Of a stretch of DNA of 64,000 nucleotides, positions 44,848 to 53,830 are shown piece after piece. Position numbers and translations under genes: made by a program. Source of the DNA: an uncultured Lachnospiraceae bacterium (GTDB taxonomy: Bacteria > Bacillota > Clostridia > Lachnospirales > Lachnospiraceae); NCBI GenBank assembly GCA_902789735.1, contig CADAOZ010000009.1, positions 1 through 64,000 of the forward strand, given 5' to 3'. Numbering within the stretch: the first letter of the stretch is position 1; the number at the start of each line of letters is the position of its first letter. The notes under the pieces were generated by a model. It saw nothing but the letters and a program-made list of their open reading frames with translations, was not told the DNA's origin and searched no databases.

Positions 44848-44991
44848 GATTTTTTTGTTTCGAAATCGTTTTTGTAGTTATACTGTACTTCAAATTCGCC
44901 ATAATTTCAAGTACTTTTTTCGTGATTTTCGGGATTTTTTTTGAACCGCAGTCAATATCACTTTTTTTATCTAAAAATTGTTCGAAATATA

Positions 44992-45020
44992 TTGCTATTT
45001 TTTCGAATTTCTGCTTAAAT
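44992..45020 (+). promoter_or_regulatory. Candidate promoter of the cellobiose phosphorylase gene
   Basis: TTGCTA (44992-44997), 17-bp spacer, TTAAAT (45015-45020). The operator at 45025 sits over the predicted start point. TATATT at 45020 is an alternative -10. Confidence 0.5.
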
Positions 45021-45024
45021 TATA

Positions 45025-45037
45025 TTAAACGTTTTCG
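45025..45037. promoter_or_regulatory. LacI-type operator of the cellobiose phosphorylase gene
   Basis: TTAAACGTTTTCG, core AAACGTTT at 45027-45034, immediately downstream of the -10 and 51 nt before the ATG, placed for repression. Confidence 0.7.
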
Positions 45038-45087
45038 TTTATTCATCACATCAAGATCCGGCATTGTCCGGAGAGGGGAGTACGTAT

Positions 45088-47598
45088 ATGAAATTCGGTT
45101 TTTTTGACGACGCGCGCCGTGAATATGTGATCACGACACCCAGGACCCCGCTTCCCTGGATCAATTATCTGGGAAACAGGGACTTTTTCAGCCTGATCTC
45201 CAATACCTGCGGCGGTTATTCTTTTTATAAGGACGCCCGCCTGCTGCGGATCACACGTTACCGCTATAATGATCAGCCTTATGACACCAACGGCAAATAT
45301 ATCTATATTAAAGAAGGAAACAATATCTGGAATCCCGGCTGGCAGCCCACCAAGACAGAGCTGGACAGCTATGAGTGCCGCCACGGCATGGGCTACAGCT
45401 GTTTTACCGGTGCAAAGAACGGGATTGAAGCCAGCCTGCTGAACATGGTCCCCCTGAACGACGCCTGCGAGCTGATGCTGCTCAGGGTCTCCAACAAGTC
45501 CGGGGAAGCCAGAAAAGTCCAGGTATTCCCTTATGTGGAATGGTGCCTGTGGGACGCGGATGACGACCAGAAGAACTTCCAGCGGAATCTGTCCACCGGC
45601 GAGGTCGAGATCGAGACCAATCTGGGTTATGAGATCTCCGGTCTCAGGAAACCCGAAAAGACTTCCATTGAGGATTACAGCAGCCTTCCTTACGCTGCCA
45701 TCTATCATCGCACCGAGTACAGAGAACGCCGCGCCCATTACGCTGTCTTCTCGGTCAACACACCTGTCAGCGGATTCGAGACGGACCGCCGGACCTTTAT
45801 CGGCGATTACCGCAGCCCGCAGCTGCCCCAGGCCGTGGAAAACGGCGCCTGCGCCAATTCCGTAGCCAGCGGCTGGTCTCCCTGCGCTGTCTTCCAGATC
45901 GATCTGGACCTGCAGCCCGGTGAGGAAAAAGAGCTGGTATTCGTCCTTTCCTACATCGAAAATCCCGTGGAGGAAAAATGGGAATCCTATGGCGTCATCA
46001 ACAAGACCCGGGCGAGAGAAGTCATCGCCAGATACAGTACCGCGGACGCGGTACGCGCTGCTTATGATGAACTCCGTGCCTACTGGGATGACCTTTTCTC
46101 CAAGTACCATGTGACCAGTTCCCATCCCGAAATCGACCGTATGGTCAATATCTGGAACCAGTATCAGTGTATGGTCACCTTCAATATGTCCCGGTCGGCT
46201 TCCTATTATGAGTCCGGTATCGGCAGGGGCATGGGCTTCCGTGATTCCTGTCAGGATCTGCTGGGCTTTGTCCACCTGATCCCCGAAAGAGCCAGGGAGA
46301 GAATCATTGACATCGCTTCCACCCAGTTCCCGGACGGCAGCGCTTATCATCAGTACCAGCCCCTGACCAAGAAGGGCAACGCGGATATCGGCAGCGGCTT
46401 CAATGACGATCCGCTCTGGCTGATCGCCGCCACCAGTGCCTATATCCGTGAGACGGGCGACGAGACCATCCTGGACGAAATGGTCCCCTTCGACAACGAT
46501 ATGTCCATCGCGAAGCCTCTTATGGAGCATCTGCGCAGAAGCATCAATTACACGATCACCCACAAGGGCCCCCATAAACTGCCCCTGATCGGACGCGCGG
46601 ACTGGAACGACTGCCTGAACCTGAACTGCTTCTCCGAGCATTCCGGCGAATCTTTCCAGACTTCAGGTCCCAGCGAAGGGCCTGTGGCTGAATCTGTCTT
46701 CATCGCGGGCATGTTCGTCAAATACGCTCAGGAATACGCCGATCTGTGCGGGCTCAAGGGCCTGACAGACGAAGCGGCCGCGGTTCTTGCCGAGAAGAAG
46801 GCTATGGAAGAAGCCATTCTCACGGACGGCTGGGACGGCAAATGGTTCCTGCGTGCCTACGACGCCTTCAGCAACAAGGTAGGTTCCGAGGAGTGTGAAG
46901 AAGGCAAGATCTTCATCGAGCCCCAGGGCTTCTGTGTCCTGGCCGGCGTCGGCGTGGAGACCGGTGAAGCCGAAAAAGCCCTGGACAGCGTAAAGGAAAA
47001 ACTGGACACCAAATACGGCATCATGCTCAACCAGCCCACCTATACCAGATATCACGTCGAGCTGGGCGAGATTTCCTCCTATCCTCCGGGATATAAGGAG
47101 AACGGCGGTATCTTCTGCCACAACAATCCCTGGGTCTCCATCGCGGAAACTGTCATCGGACGCGGCAGCCGCGCGTTTGAGGTTTACTGGAAGACCGCTC
47201 CTTCCTGTGTTGAGGAATTCAGCGAGATCCATAAGACCGAGCCCTATGTCTACTCACAGATGGTCGCGGGCGCGGACGCTCCCCATCATGGCGAAGGCAA
47301 GAACAGCTGGCTGACCGGTACCGCAGCCTGGACCTTTACGGATATCTCCCAGTACATCCTGGGCGTCTATCCTACCCTGAAAGGCCTGTCTGTCAATCCC
47401 TGCATCCCCGGTGATTTCGGTGATTTTGACCTGGTCAGAAAGTATCGCGAAGGCACCTACAGGATCCATGTTTCCAACCCGGATCATGTTGAAAAGGGCG
47501 TTGCCTACATCACGGTAGACGGCGAAAAGATGGACGGCTGTGTCATCCCTTATATCAAGGGCAAGACCGACTATCAGGTCGAGATCGTTATGGGCTGA
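45088..47598 (+). CDS. Cellobiose phosphorylase (GH94)
   Basis: Splits cellobiose with inorganic phosphate into glucose-1-phosphate and glucose in the cytosol, saving one ATP. From ATG 45088 (GAGGGGAG 7 nt upstream) it is 836 aa. It starts [20 protein letters not shown] like clostridial cellobiose phosphorylases; [35 protein letters not shown] and FNDDPLWL (438-445, holding the catalytic acid Asp) are intact, as are [14 protein letters not shown] and [17 protein letters not shown]'-diacetylchitobiose phosphorylase is a close relative but the N-terminus and LADW-like region fit cellobiose better. It is controlled by the adjacent LacI protein and ends at a very long bidirectional terminator. 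Confidence 0.93.
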   Translation: MKFGFFDDARREYVITTPRTPLPWINYLGNRDFFSLISNTCGGYSFYKDARLLRITRYRYNDQPYDTNGKYIYIKEGNNIWNPGWQPTKTELDSYECRHGMGYSCFTGAKNGIEASLLNMVPLNDACELMLLRVSNKSGEARKVQVFPYVEWCLWDADDDQKNFQRNLSTGEVEIETNLGYEISGLRKPEKTSIEDYSSLPYAAIYHRTEYRERRAHYAVFSVNTPVSGFETDRRTFIGDYRSPQLPQAVENGACANSVASGWSPCAVFQIDLDLQPGEEKELVFVLSYIENPVEEKWESYGVINKTRAREVIARYSTADAVRAAYDELRAYWDDLFSKYHVTSSHPEIDRMVNIWNQYQCMVTFNMSRSASYYESGIGRGMGFRDSCQDLLGFVHLIPERARERIIDIASTQFPDGSAYHQYQPLTKKGNADIGSGFNDDPLWLIAATSAYIRETGDETILDEMVPFDNDMSIAKPLMEHLRRSINYTITHKGPHKLPLIGRADWNDCLNLNCFSEHSGESFQTSGPSEGPVAESVFIAGMFVKYAQEYADLCGLKGLTDEAAAVLAEKKAMEEAILTDGWDGKWFLRAYDAFSNKVGSEECEEGKIFIEPQGFCVLAGVGVETGEAEKALDSVKEKLDTKYGIMLNQPTYTRYHVELGEISSYPPGYKENGGIFCHNNPWVSIAETVIGRGSRAFEVYWKTAPSCVEEFSEIHKTEPYVYSQMVAGADAPHHGEGKNSWLTGTAAWTFTDISQYILGVYPTLKGLSVNPCIPGDFGDFDLVRKYREGTYRIHVSNPDHVEKGVAYITVDGEKMDGCVIPYIKGKTDYQVEIVMG

Positions 47599-47639
47599 CC
47601 CGCGCGTGACCGGAAATGATCCGGTTCCGGAAAACAAGG

Positions 47640-47685
47640 CATACAAAAACAGGACGTTTCGTTTGAAACGTCCTGTTTTTGTATG
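47640..47685. terminator. Very long bidirectional terminator between phosphorylase and lacZ
   Basis: Perfect 21-bp arms (47640-47660 and 47665-47685) with a GTTT loop. Both arms hold an A5/T5 run next to a GC-rich core, so it works as terminator on both strands for the convergent genes. Confidence 0.92.
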
Positions 47686-47737
47686 CTGTCCGTTTTATTA
47701 TCTCTTCCTGCCGCTGCCGCGTCAGATGGCAGCCATT

Positions 47738-50700
47738 TTAAATGGCCCGTACGGTCACCTCGAAGTGAAGGGGAGCAGATACATCCAGCAGGTATTCCTC
47801 ATGGGTCCTGGCGCCCCAGCTGTCGTCACCGCCGACACCCATCTGTTTCAGGCTGCAGCGGACGATGGTATGGAAGACCGGCGGCAGCTCGCCCGGATGG
47901 GAAGCGGCTTCCAGTTCTTCGGGCGTGTAAGGGATCGCTGAAAAATCCATTCCGTCCGGAAGGCTGCTCTCAAACCTGTATCCCCGGCCCGGACGGTCGG
48001 TCACCTCGGCCCACCTGACCCCGGTCCTGTTCCCGGTCTCCTGAGGAACCAGGTAAGCCTCCATGTTCTCCGCGGCCGTACGGCTGTACACGCCCAGCTT
48101 CGCCCCACGGCTCCTGTCACAATAGTTCTCTTCCGGTCCCATCCCGTACCATTTCACCTGGTCATAGTCCGCGTTCAGCGTGAACAGGAAACCGAATTCG
48201 GGCATTTCCGACAGCCCCGGTATCGGGTCATAGTCCATGATGAAGGTAATGGCGCCGTCCGCCAGGAAGCGGTAGGTCACGATGGCCGACGCGGCGGGCG
48301 CTGTCGGCAGCAGATATTTCATGATGATCTCTGCCTGCCCCTTCTTTTCTTTGATCTGAGGCCAGAGCTCCGCGTTATGATCCGCTTCCGCTGCGTGTTC
48401 CGGCGCTGTAATGGCCGGAAGGGCGTAGAGACTGGCCAGCTTCCACTGACCGTATCTGGCTGCCATGGCATTGCCCGTGTCATTGCTGACAGGCGCCCGC
48501 CAGAAGTTCATACGGGGCATCTTTTCGATCAGTTCTCTGCCGCCGGCCCTCCAGGAAGCGAGTCCGCCCCGCAGCAGGGAGAAGAGGGCATCACTGGTCT
48601 TCCCCCGGATCCCGATGTTAAAGTCACCATGGATCAGCTCAAGCCGGGCGGGCGCCGGCAAGACGGGATACGCAGGTCCGGGACTTCCCGTGACCGTAAA
48701 GACACGCTGGTCAAAAGCAACTTCATGCCCCGCGCCGGCCCAGGCGGTATCCTGCCGCAGCCGGAAGCTGACCGTCAGGACATACTCACCGTCCGTCAGG
48801 GGCGGCAGGACCGGCATGGCAAGCTCCTGTTCGGAAAGGGGTGCCGCTGCCGTAGCCAGGCTGTATTCCGCCAGCCGGCATCCTTCTTTCTCCAGCAGGA
48901 GGACGCAGTCCAGCTCCTCCGTATTCGTGAACAGGTTCTGATTGCGGATCAGGATCCTGTCTTCCGTTATTTCGGCCCGGATATTCTGGTAATTGTATCT
49001 GACCTCCTGCATCTTGGCATAAGGGCGGCGGGTCCCGTCCACAATGCCGTTGCCGCTGAAGTCATAATCGGTGGGCCGCTCTCCGCTGTCCCCGCCATAG
49101 GCCTGGAACTCTTTGCCGTAACGGTCCTTTCTGCGAAGAGACTGATCCACAAAATCCCAGATGAAACCGCCCTGGTAACGGGGCTCCCGGTCAGCAAGAT
49201 CCGTGTATTTATGCATGCCGCCGTTGGAATTGCCCATGGCATGGGTATATTCACAGCAGATGAAAGGCTTTTCCGGATTCTCCCGCAGAAACGTTTCTAT
49301 GGAAGCGGCGGAAGGATACATCTGGCTTTCCATGTCACTGGTATCCGGATAAGACCTGTCATGGAAGATGCCTTCATAGTGGACCAGACGCTCCGGATCC
49401 AGCTGCCGGAAGCGCTGTGCCATCTCATGGATCACGCTGCCGCCGAAGGATTCATTGCCGCAGGACCAGATCAGGATGGCCGGATGGTTCTTGTCCCTCT
49501 GGTAACAGCTCTCGACCCTGTCCAGCAGCATGTCCTGCCATTCGATATGGTCACCGGGCAGGATCTCCGACCGGTCCTGGAGGCCGCTTTCATACAGGGC
49601 CCAGCTGCCATGGGCTTCCATATTGTTCTCGGCGATCATATAGATGCCGTACTCATCACAGATCCTGTACAGGGCGCTCCCGTTGGGATAATGGGAGGTC
49701 CTGACCGCGTTGATATTATTCCGCTTCATGGTGACCACATCCTGCAGGGCTTCCTCTCTGCCGATGGCCCGGCCCCTGTCGCAGGAAAACTCATGGCGGT
49801 TGACGCCCTTGAAGACGATCCGCTTCCCGTTCAGGCACATGATCCCGTTCTTCATTTCGAATCTGCGGAAGCCCACTTTCTGCAGGACCACCTCCTGCAG
49901 GCTGCCGCCCTGACTTCCGTCCTCTTTGTATACCTCCAGCCGCAGGTCATACAGGACCGGCTTTTCAGCGCTCCAGAGCAGAGGGCGGGATACCTTCCGG
50001 CCGATCCTTATGTTCTCTTCCGGGCCTTCCCCGTTCTCACCGGGTCGGAATTCACCTTCCAGGACAGAACTGCCGTCCAGGGACAGGGCATACCGGATCC
50101 TGCATCCGGCCCGTTCCCCCTGCAGCTCCAGCTCCGCGGTCAGGGTGCCGTCCGCGTTTTCATAAGATCCGTCCACCGCCTCAGGAACGGCCGTGATCTT
50201 CAGATCCCGTACATGGATCTCCGGGACCGTATATAAATAAACATCCCTGAAAATGCCGGAAAAACGGAAGAAGTCCTGATCTTCCAGCCAGCTGGACGCC
50301 GTCCACTTAAAGACCCGGACAGCCAGCTTGTTCTCACCCCTTCTGAGATAGGGCGTCAGATCGAATTCGGAAGGCGTAAAGCTGTCCTCACTGTAGCCCA
50401 CATAGCTGCCGTTCAGCCAGAGGGCAAATCCGCTCTCCACGCCCTGGAAGGAAATATAAACAGGCCTCCCCGCGAAGGCGGCCGGCAGACGGAAATATCT
50501 GACATAACTGGCCACCGGATTATAGCGTTCCGGTATCTGGTCGTGTCCGATCTCCTCGCGGCCGTCCCAGGGATACTGATAATTGACATAGGCAGGCCGG
50601 TCCCAGCCTTCCATCTGGATATGGGCCGGTACCCGGATTTCTTCCCAGTCGCTGCAGTCAAAGGAGACCTTTTCAAAGTCCCTGACTGCCCCCCGGTAAT

Positions 50701-51397
50701 TGGCGGCATAGGAAAATTTCCACAGGCCGTTGAGGGAACAGGTAAAGCCTGTATCCCCATGGTCCGAAGCGGCCGCGCTCCATTTTCCTGCCGGTGCCAG
50801 ATCCGGCCGGTAACAAAAATGGTCCGAATGGGCCGGCAGACGGTTTTCCTCAAAAATCTCCGGATTTTTGACGATGGAATAACTGAAGGCGGTATTTTTC
50901 TTCATCCTGCCGGTAAAGGCTTCAAAGTCGAACCGGCTGTCACCGAAATAACGGGCCGCGAACCGGGCCAGTTCCTCCCGGGCCGGCGTTACCGCCCGGG
51001 CGGCCAGATCGATCCCTGTCTTTCTTTCATAGTCCAGGCACTTCCTGCGGAAGCGGGACAGCGTCGTCTGCCCGAAAGGCCGGCGGTCCGTCCCTGTCGT
51101 GTGAAGGGCCGTCTGAAAGCGCATATCGAACATGGCCGCGTTTGTCAGTTCTTCATCGCTCAGTCCCATGAACCCCTTCAGCAGCAGAGCGCCGATCAGG
51201 ACATTGACGGGAACGTTGGGTTTAGAGGGGCCTTTGCGGAAGAGGACCGAAAATTCTGTTTCATCCAGTAAAGGAAAAATCTTATCTGCGAAATACCTGG
51301 CCCAGGATTTATCCAGGGCTTCCCGTTCCTTTTCGGAAAGCGGCAGCAGTGTTTCCCTCAAACCGATCTGTTCATAACTATTGCGCCGGAATGCCAT
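47738..51397 (-). CDS. Chimeric protein: IS1182-type transposase N-terminus fused to beta-galactosidase
   Basis: A 1219-aa open frame. Residues 1-164 are the N-terminal part of an IS1182-family transposase (FADKIFPLLDETEFSVLF, PVNVLIGALLLKGFMGLSDE, MFDMRFQTALHTTG), ending before its DDE domain. Residues 165 on are a complete GH2 LacZ starting MKKNTAFSYSIVKNPEIFEE, with VPAHIQMEGWDRPAYVNYQY, acid/base Glu649 (WSCGNESFGG) and nucleophile Glu716 (CCEYTHAMGNSNG), and a full C-terminal bgal small chain. The upstream ATG at 51397 has GGAGG 8 nt before it and an extended -10 promoter; the internal ATG at 50905 has no usable ribosome site. So LacZ is probably made only as the fusion. It hydrolyses lactose or beta-galactosides if folded. 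Confidence 0.88.
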   Translation of the reverse strand: MAFRRNSYEQIGLRETLLPLSEKEREALDKSWARYFADKIFPLLDETEFSVLFRKGPSKPNVPVNVLIGALLLKGFMGLSDEELTNAAMFDMRFQTALHTTGTDRRPFGQTTLSRFRRKCLDYERKTGIDLAARAVTPAREELARFAARYFGDSRFDFEAFTGRMKKNTAFSYSIVKNPEIFEENRLPAHSDHFCYRPDLAPAGKWSAAASDHGDTGFTCSLNGLWKFSYAANYRGAVRDFEKVSFDCSDWEEIRVPAHIQMEGWDRPAYVNYQYPWDGREEIGHDQIPERYNPVASYVRYFRLPAAFAGRPVYISFQGVESGFALWLNGSYVGYSEDSFTPSEFDLTPYLRRGENKLAVRVFKWTASSWLEDQDFFRFSGIFRDVYLYTVPEIHVRDLKITAVPEAVDGSYENADGTLTAELELQGERAGCRIRYALSLDGSSVLEGEFRPGENGEGPEENIRIGRKVSRPLLWSAEKPVLYDLRLEVYKEDGSQGGSLQEVVLQKVGFRRFEMKNGIMCLNGKRIVFKGVNRHEFSCDRGRAIGREEALQDVVTMKRNNINAVRTSHYPNGSALYRICDEYGIYMIAENNMEAHGSWALYESGLQDRSEILPGDHIEWQDMLLDRVESCYQRDKNHPAILIWSCGNESFGGSVIHEMAQRFRQLDPERLVHYEGIFHDRSYPDTSDMESQMYPSAASIETFLRENPEKPFICCEYTHAMGNSNGGMHKYTDLADREPRYQGGFIWDFVDQSLRRKDRYGKEFQAYGGDSGERPTDYDFSGNGIVDGTRRPYAKMQEVRYNYQNIRAEITEDRILIRNQNLFTNTEELDCVLLLEKEGCRLAEYSLATAAAPLSEQELAMPVLPPLTDGEYVLTVSFRLRQDTAWAGAGHEVAFDQRVFTVTGSPGPAYPVLPAPARLELIHGDFNIGIRGKTSDALFSLLRGGLASWRAGGRELIEKMPRMNFWRAPVSNDTGNAMAARYGQWKLASLYALPAITAPEHAAEADHNAELWPQIKEKKGQAEIIMKYLLPTAPAASAIVTYRFLADGAITFIMDYDPIPGLSEMPEFGFLFTLNADYDQVKWYGMGPEENYCDRSRGAKLGVYSRTAAENMEAYLVPQETGNRTGVRWAEVTDRPGRGYRFESSLPDGMDFSAIPYTPEELEAASHPGELPPVFHTIVRCSLKQMGVGGDDSWGARTHEEYLLDVSAPLHFEVTVRAI
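50906..51397 (-). mobile_element. Remnant of an IS1182-family transposase gene (5' part only)
   Basis: About 164 codons of transposase N-terminal domain (Pfam DUF772 type). The catalytic DDE part and the insertion-sequence ends are missing; the frame runs straight into lacZ. A full IS1182 transposase has roughly 500 residues, so two thirds are lost. Confidence 0.85.
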
Positions 51398-51457
51398 ATG
51401 CCGAACCTCCATCCTGCCTGATCCTGCAGTATTACTGTGGTATAAGTCTACTCATTC

Positions 51458-51466
51458 AGTATACCA
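51458..51466 (-). promoter_or_regulatory. Extended -10 promoter of the transposase-lacZ gene
   Basis: Minus-strand TGGTATACT (TG-n-TATACT, -10 at 51458-51463). No good -35 at 17 bp; the upstream is T-rich. A 5' leader of about 55 nt would carry the GGAGG site. The gap 51467-51686 shows no gene. Confidence 0.55.
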
Positions 51467-51686
51467 TTTCCGTCCGCTCCAAAAAAGACAGACGGGAAAA
51501 TCCCCTTTTATCAACGTTTTCAGAATGATTATTTTGTTCCGTGCAATTCGGACAGACAGAACGCAACTGCCGTGCGGACCTGAAAAACGCATAGAAACAG
51601 AAATCTCCGCCGGCCTGCGCCAACGGAGATCCCTGCCAAAGACAAAACGAATATGAGAAAATTTAAAGGGGCCAAATGAATAATGA

Positions 51687-51896
51687 TTATGCCAGAGCTT
51701 TGCCAAGTGCCTCACAATCCGCGACAGCGTCATCGTCAGGCATGCCATTGACCGCCAGGCTCTCTGCCGCGATCTCGGCACCGGCTGCTTTAGCTTCCTC
51801 TTCCCATGTGCGGAGCCATTCACCATCGCCCCAGCCATAGGAACCGAACAGAACGACCTTCTTACCGCTCAGGGCGCCCGCTGTTTGGTTAGCCAT
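51687..51896 (-). pseudogene. C-terminal half of a flavodoxin
   Basis: A 69-residue frame: GKKVVLFGSYGWGDGEWLRT and the tail PDDDAVADCEALGKALA are the last half of a short-chain clostridial flavodoxin (~140 aa). The N-terminal FMN phosphate loop (T/S-x-T-G-N-T) is absent. A strong promoter (51911-51939) lies only about 8 nt before the ATG, with no proper ribosome site, as if a deletion joined promoter and gene middle. It could not bind FMN alone. Likely a decayed gene, though a small expressed peptide cannot be excluded. Confidence 0.8.
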
Positions 51897-51910
51897 CTCT
51901 AACTGTCGTT

Positions 51911-51939
51911 ATAATACTCTATTCCGACGGTAAGGTCAA
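51911..51939 (-). promoter_or_regulatory. Strong promoter before the half flavodoxin
   Basis: Minus-strand TTGACC (51934-51939), 17-bp spacer, TATTAT (51911-51916). Predicted start point is only a few nt before the ATG at 51896. Confidence 0.7.
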
Positions 51940-51990
51940 GTACTATTTTGATAATTTTTTCTATTATTATTTTTCAGACAACGGCTGTCC

Positions 51991-53016
51991 TTATCGTTCC
52001 AGTCCGGTCAGATACGCTTCCAGCATATCCAGCTCATCCCCGTAGATGCAGTGGGGTATAGTGCCGGCATGCACTGCCCTGCGGCATTCCTGCCAGTCCA
52101 TCCAGAGGACGGATTCCACTTCTTCCGGCTGCAGGACCAGGTCCTCCTCCCGGACAGGCTCCTGATAGATATAGACGCTGCTGAGCTCCCGGTCCCGGAA
52201 GGGAAGGCCGTGGAAGACGGCCTGATACTGGCCGCGGTGCTGGCCGACACAGATCAGCTGGTCCGGCTCCGCCATGATCCCCAGCTCCTCCCGCAGTTCC
52301 CTGCATGCGGCCGGCAGGGCGTCATCCCCCGCCTCTATATGTCCGGCTGCGGAAATATCATAACAGCCGGGATTGGAATCCTTGACCTGACTCCGCTTCT
52401 GCAGCAATACATCCCTGCCCCCGTCGGGCCTGTTCCGGAAAATCCAGATATGGACCGTGCCGTGCAGGCTGCCGTCCCTGTGGGCCACGCCCCGTTCCCG
52501 GACGATTCCGCTTTTGCTGCCGTTTTCCTCCAGGATATCGAACAGCTCCATGGGGCGGCCGTTCAGGGCCGCTTCCCGCAGGATTCCCTTTCCGTCATAG
52601 ACCAGCTTCAGGGAAAAGAAGGGGGCGTCTTCATCGATCAGGCGGAAGAATATCTTATCCCCTTCCCACAGATTCAGTTTCCAGACCCGGTCTATGTCCA
52701 CCCATTCCAGGACGCCCTCATCACAGGGAGCCGGTTCGCCCGTAAACCCGTCGGCCGTGAACAGGGACATATATTCCGTAACCCCGTCCCCGGATACAAA
52801 GGTCACCAGGCCCCTGTAGCGCCAGGAGGTCAGTTCATATCCTGTCTCTTCCCGGACTTCCCGCAGCAGACATTCCTCCGGACTCTCCTCCGCCTCAAAA
52901 TGGCCTCCGACGCCGATCCACTTATCCTTATTCACATCATTTTTCTTCACGACCCTGTGAAGCATTAAATATTCATGTCCCCGCTGTATATAGCAGAGCG
53001 TGCTCATTTCCGTCAC
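51991..53016 (-). CDS. Protein with two Nudix hydrolase domains
   Basis: A 341-aa fusion. Domain 1 (about 1-155) resembles clostridial MutT/8-oxo-dGTP diphosphatases and has a complete Nudix box at G38-Y60 (GX5EX7REVREETGY). Domain 2 (about 165-335) resembles isopentenyl-diphosphate isomerase-like Nudix proteins (HRDGSLHGTVHIWIF) with a box at G225-I247 in which the first Glu is Asp (GHIEAGDDALPAACRELREE, shown here as a 20-residue stretch). Both could be active. Start is GTG 53016 (GGAGG 12 nt upstream) or ATG 53007. Usually the two domains are separate genes. Confidence 0.87.
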   Translation of the reverse strand: MTEMSTLCYIQRGHEYLMLHRVVKKNDVNKDKWIGVGGHFEAEESPEECLLREVREETGYELTSWRYRGLVTFVSGDGVTEYMSLFTADGFTGEPAPCDEGVLEWVDIDRVWKLNLWEGDKIFFRLIDEDAPFFSLKLVYDGKGILREAALNGRPMELFDILEENGSKSGIVRERGVAHRDGSLHGTVHIWIFRNRPDGGRDVLLQKRSQVKDSNPGCYDISAAGHIEAGDDALPAACRELREELGIMAEPDQLICVGQHRGQYQAVFHGLPFRDRELSSVYIYQEPVREEDLVLQPEEVESVLWMDWQECRRAVHAGTIPHCIYGDELDMLEAYLTGLER

Positions 53017-53070
53017 TTTAAATGTATGCCTCCGTATTCTGATTGCTGCCCGCGGATCCGTCTGTCCGCG

Positions 53071-53529
53071 TCAATATCCTGTCACCTTAAAGGACCGTTC
53101 CTCCGGCTGCACCGGTATCTCCGTGGTCTCCATATCCCGGATCACGATCCAGCTGCTTTTCTCGATAAAAAGCAGCATGCGGCTGATCGCCTCTTCTGTC
53201 CCCTGGGCCTCCATCTCAACGCTGCCGTCCGCGTTGTTGCGTACCCAGCCGGTCACGCCCGCGGCATTGGCCGCATGCTGGGACTGATAGCGGAAGCCGA
53301 CGCCCTGTACCCGGCCACGGAATATGATATGGCGGCGGACGGTCCCGCCGCTGCCGGATCCGATTCCCTGTCTTTTCCCATATGCCTCCACTTCTTCTGC
53401 CGGCAGATCCCGGGGACTGCGCAGAGAACGGCCGTCCCCCTCTGAGATGCCGTATTTTTCTCTGATCCTGCGGTAAAATTCCCTGCACCAGGTTATGGCC
53501 GCTTCAATGATCTTTTTCAGCCAGCGCAT
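53071..53529 (-). CDS. Acylphosphatase with N-terminal extension
   Basis: From ATG 53529 (AAGGAG 7 nt upstream) it is 152 aa. The last ~90 residues are a full acylphosphatase with catalytic Arg in GRVQGVGFRYQSQ and Asn in GWVRNNADGSVEM. The first ~60 residues form an amphipathic basic helix (WLKKIIEAAITWCREFYRRI) and a charged linker not found in the stand-alone enzyme. It hydrolyses acyl phosphates such as acetyl or carbamoyl phosphate; the helix may attach it to membrane or partner. The open frame continues upstream without support. Confidence 0.87.
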   Translation of the reverse strand: MRWLKKIIEAAITWCREFYRRIREKYGISEGDGRSLRSPRDLPAEEVEAYGKRQGIGSGSGGTVRRHIIFRGRVQGVGFRYQSQHAANAAGVTGWVRNNADGSVEMEAQGTEEAISRMLLFIEKSSWIVIRDMETTEIPVQPEERSFKVTGY

Positions 53530-53767
53530 CTGACGACTCCTTTCCCTTTCCGGCCGCCGCAAGGCGGCCTGCTCTTTCCCTGTGGAATCCCTGTGAAAGC
53601 CCGCCTTCCCGGCAGAAACAGCCGGCACGGCCGCGGCAGTTTTTATCATTATAAAGAATCCGGAAGGAAAACGCCACCTGCCGGAGCCCGGCAAAGCAGG
53701 GCCTGCCGCGCGGAGACATCCGGATGCTCCAGCAGCCTCCAACAGTCTTTCCCTTACGGACCGCTTA

Positions 53768-53776
53768 TGGTATACT
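53768..53776 (+). promoter_or_regulatory. Extended -10 promoter of yhaO-yhaN
   Basis: TGGTATACT, -10 hexamer at 53771-53776, no convincing -35. Predicted start point about 53783, right at the palindrome 53784-53799. Confidence 0.6.
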
Positions 53777-53783
53777 GAATGAA

Positions 53784-53799
53784 TCGAATATATATTCGA
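53784..53799. promoter_or_regulatory. 16-bp palindrome over the yhaO start point
   Basis: TCGAATATATATTCGA, perfectly symmetric. It resembles the Gram-positive LexA (SOS) box CGAAC-N4-GTTCG but has T and A at the fifth and tenth positions. Its place 8 nt after the -10 fits a repressor site. Confidence 0.6.
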
Positions 53800-53830
53800 A
53801 TCACCTGTGTGGGAGGATATTTTATCTGTT

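Noticed and set aside
45046-46641. 531-aa open frame opposite the cellobiose phosphorylase
   Set aside because: Antisense shadow; the phosphorylase frame has full family motifs and a good ribosome site.
48377-50236. 619-aa open frame opposite lacZ
   Set aside because: Antisense shadow of the beta-galactosidase; the lacZ strand has clear catalytic motifs.
51448-53783. Identical 16-mer ATGGTATACTGAATGA at the lacZ-fusion and yhaO promoters
   Set aside because: About one 16-bp match between random positions is expected in a window of this size, and the core is simply an extended -10 element; no evidence of common regulation.
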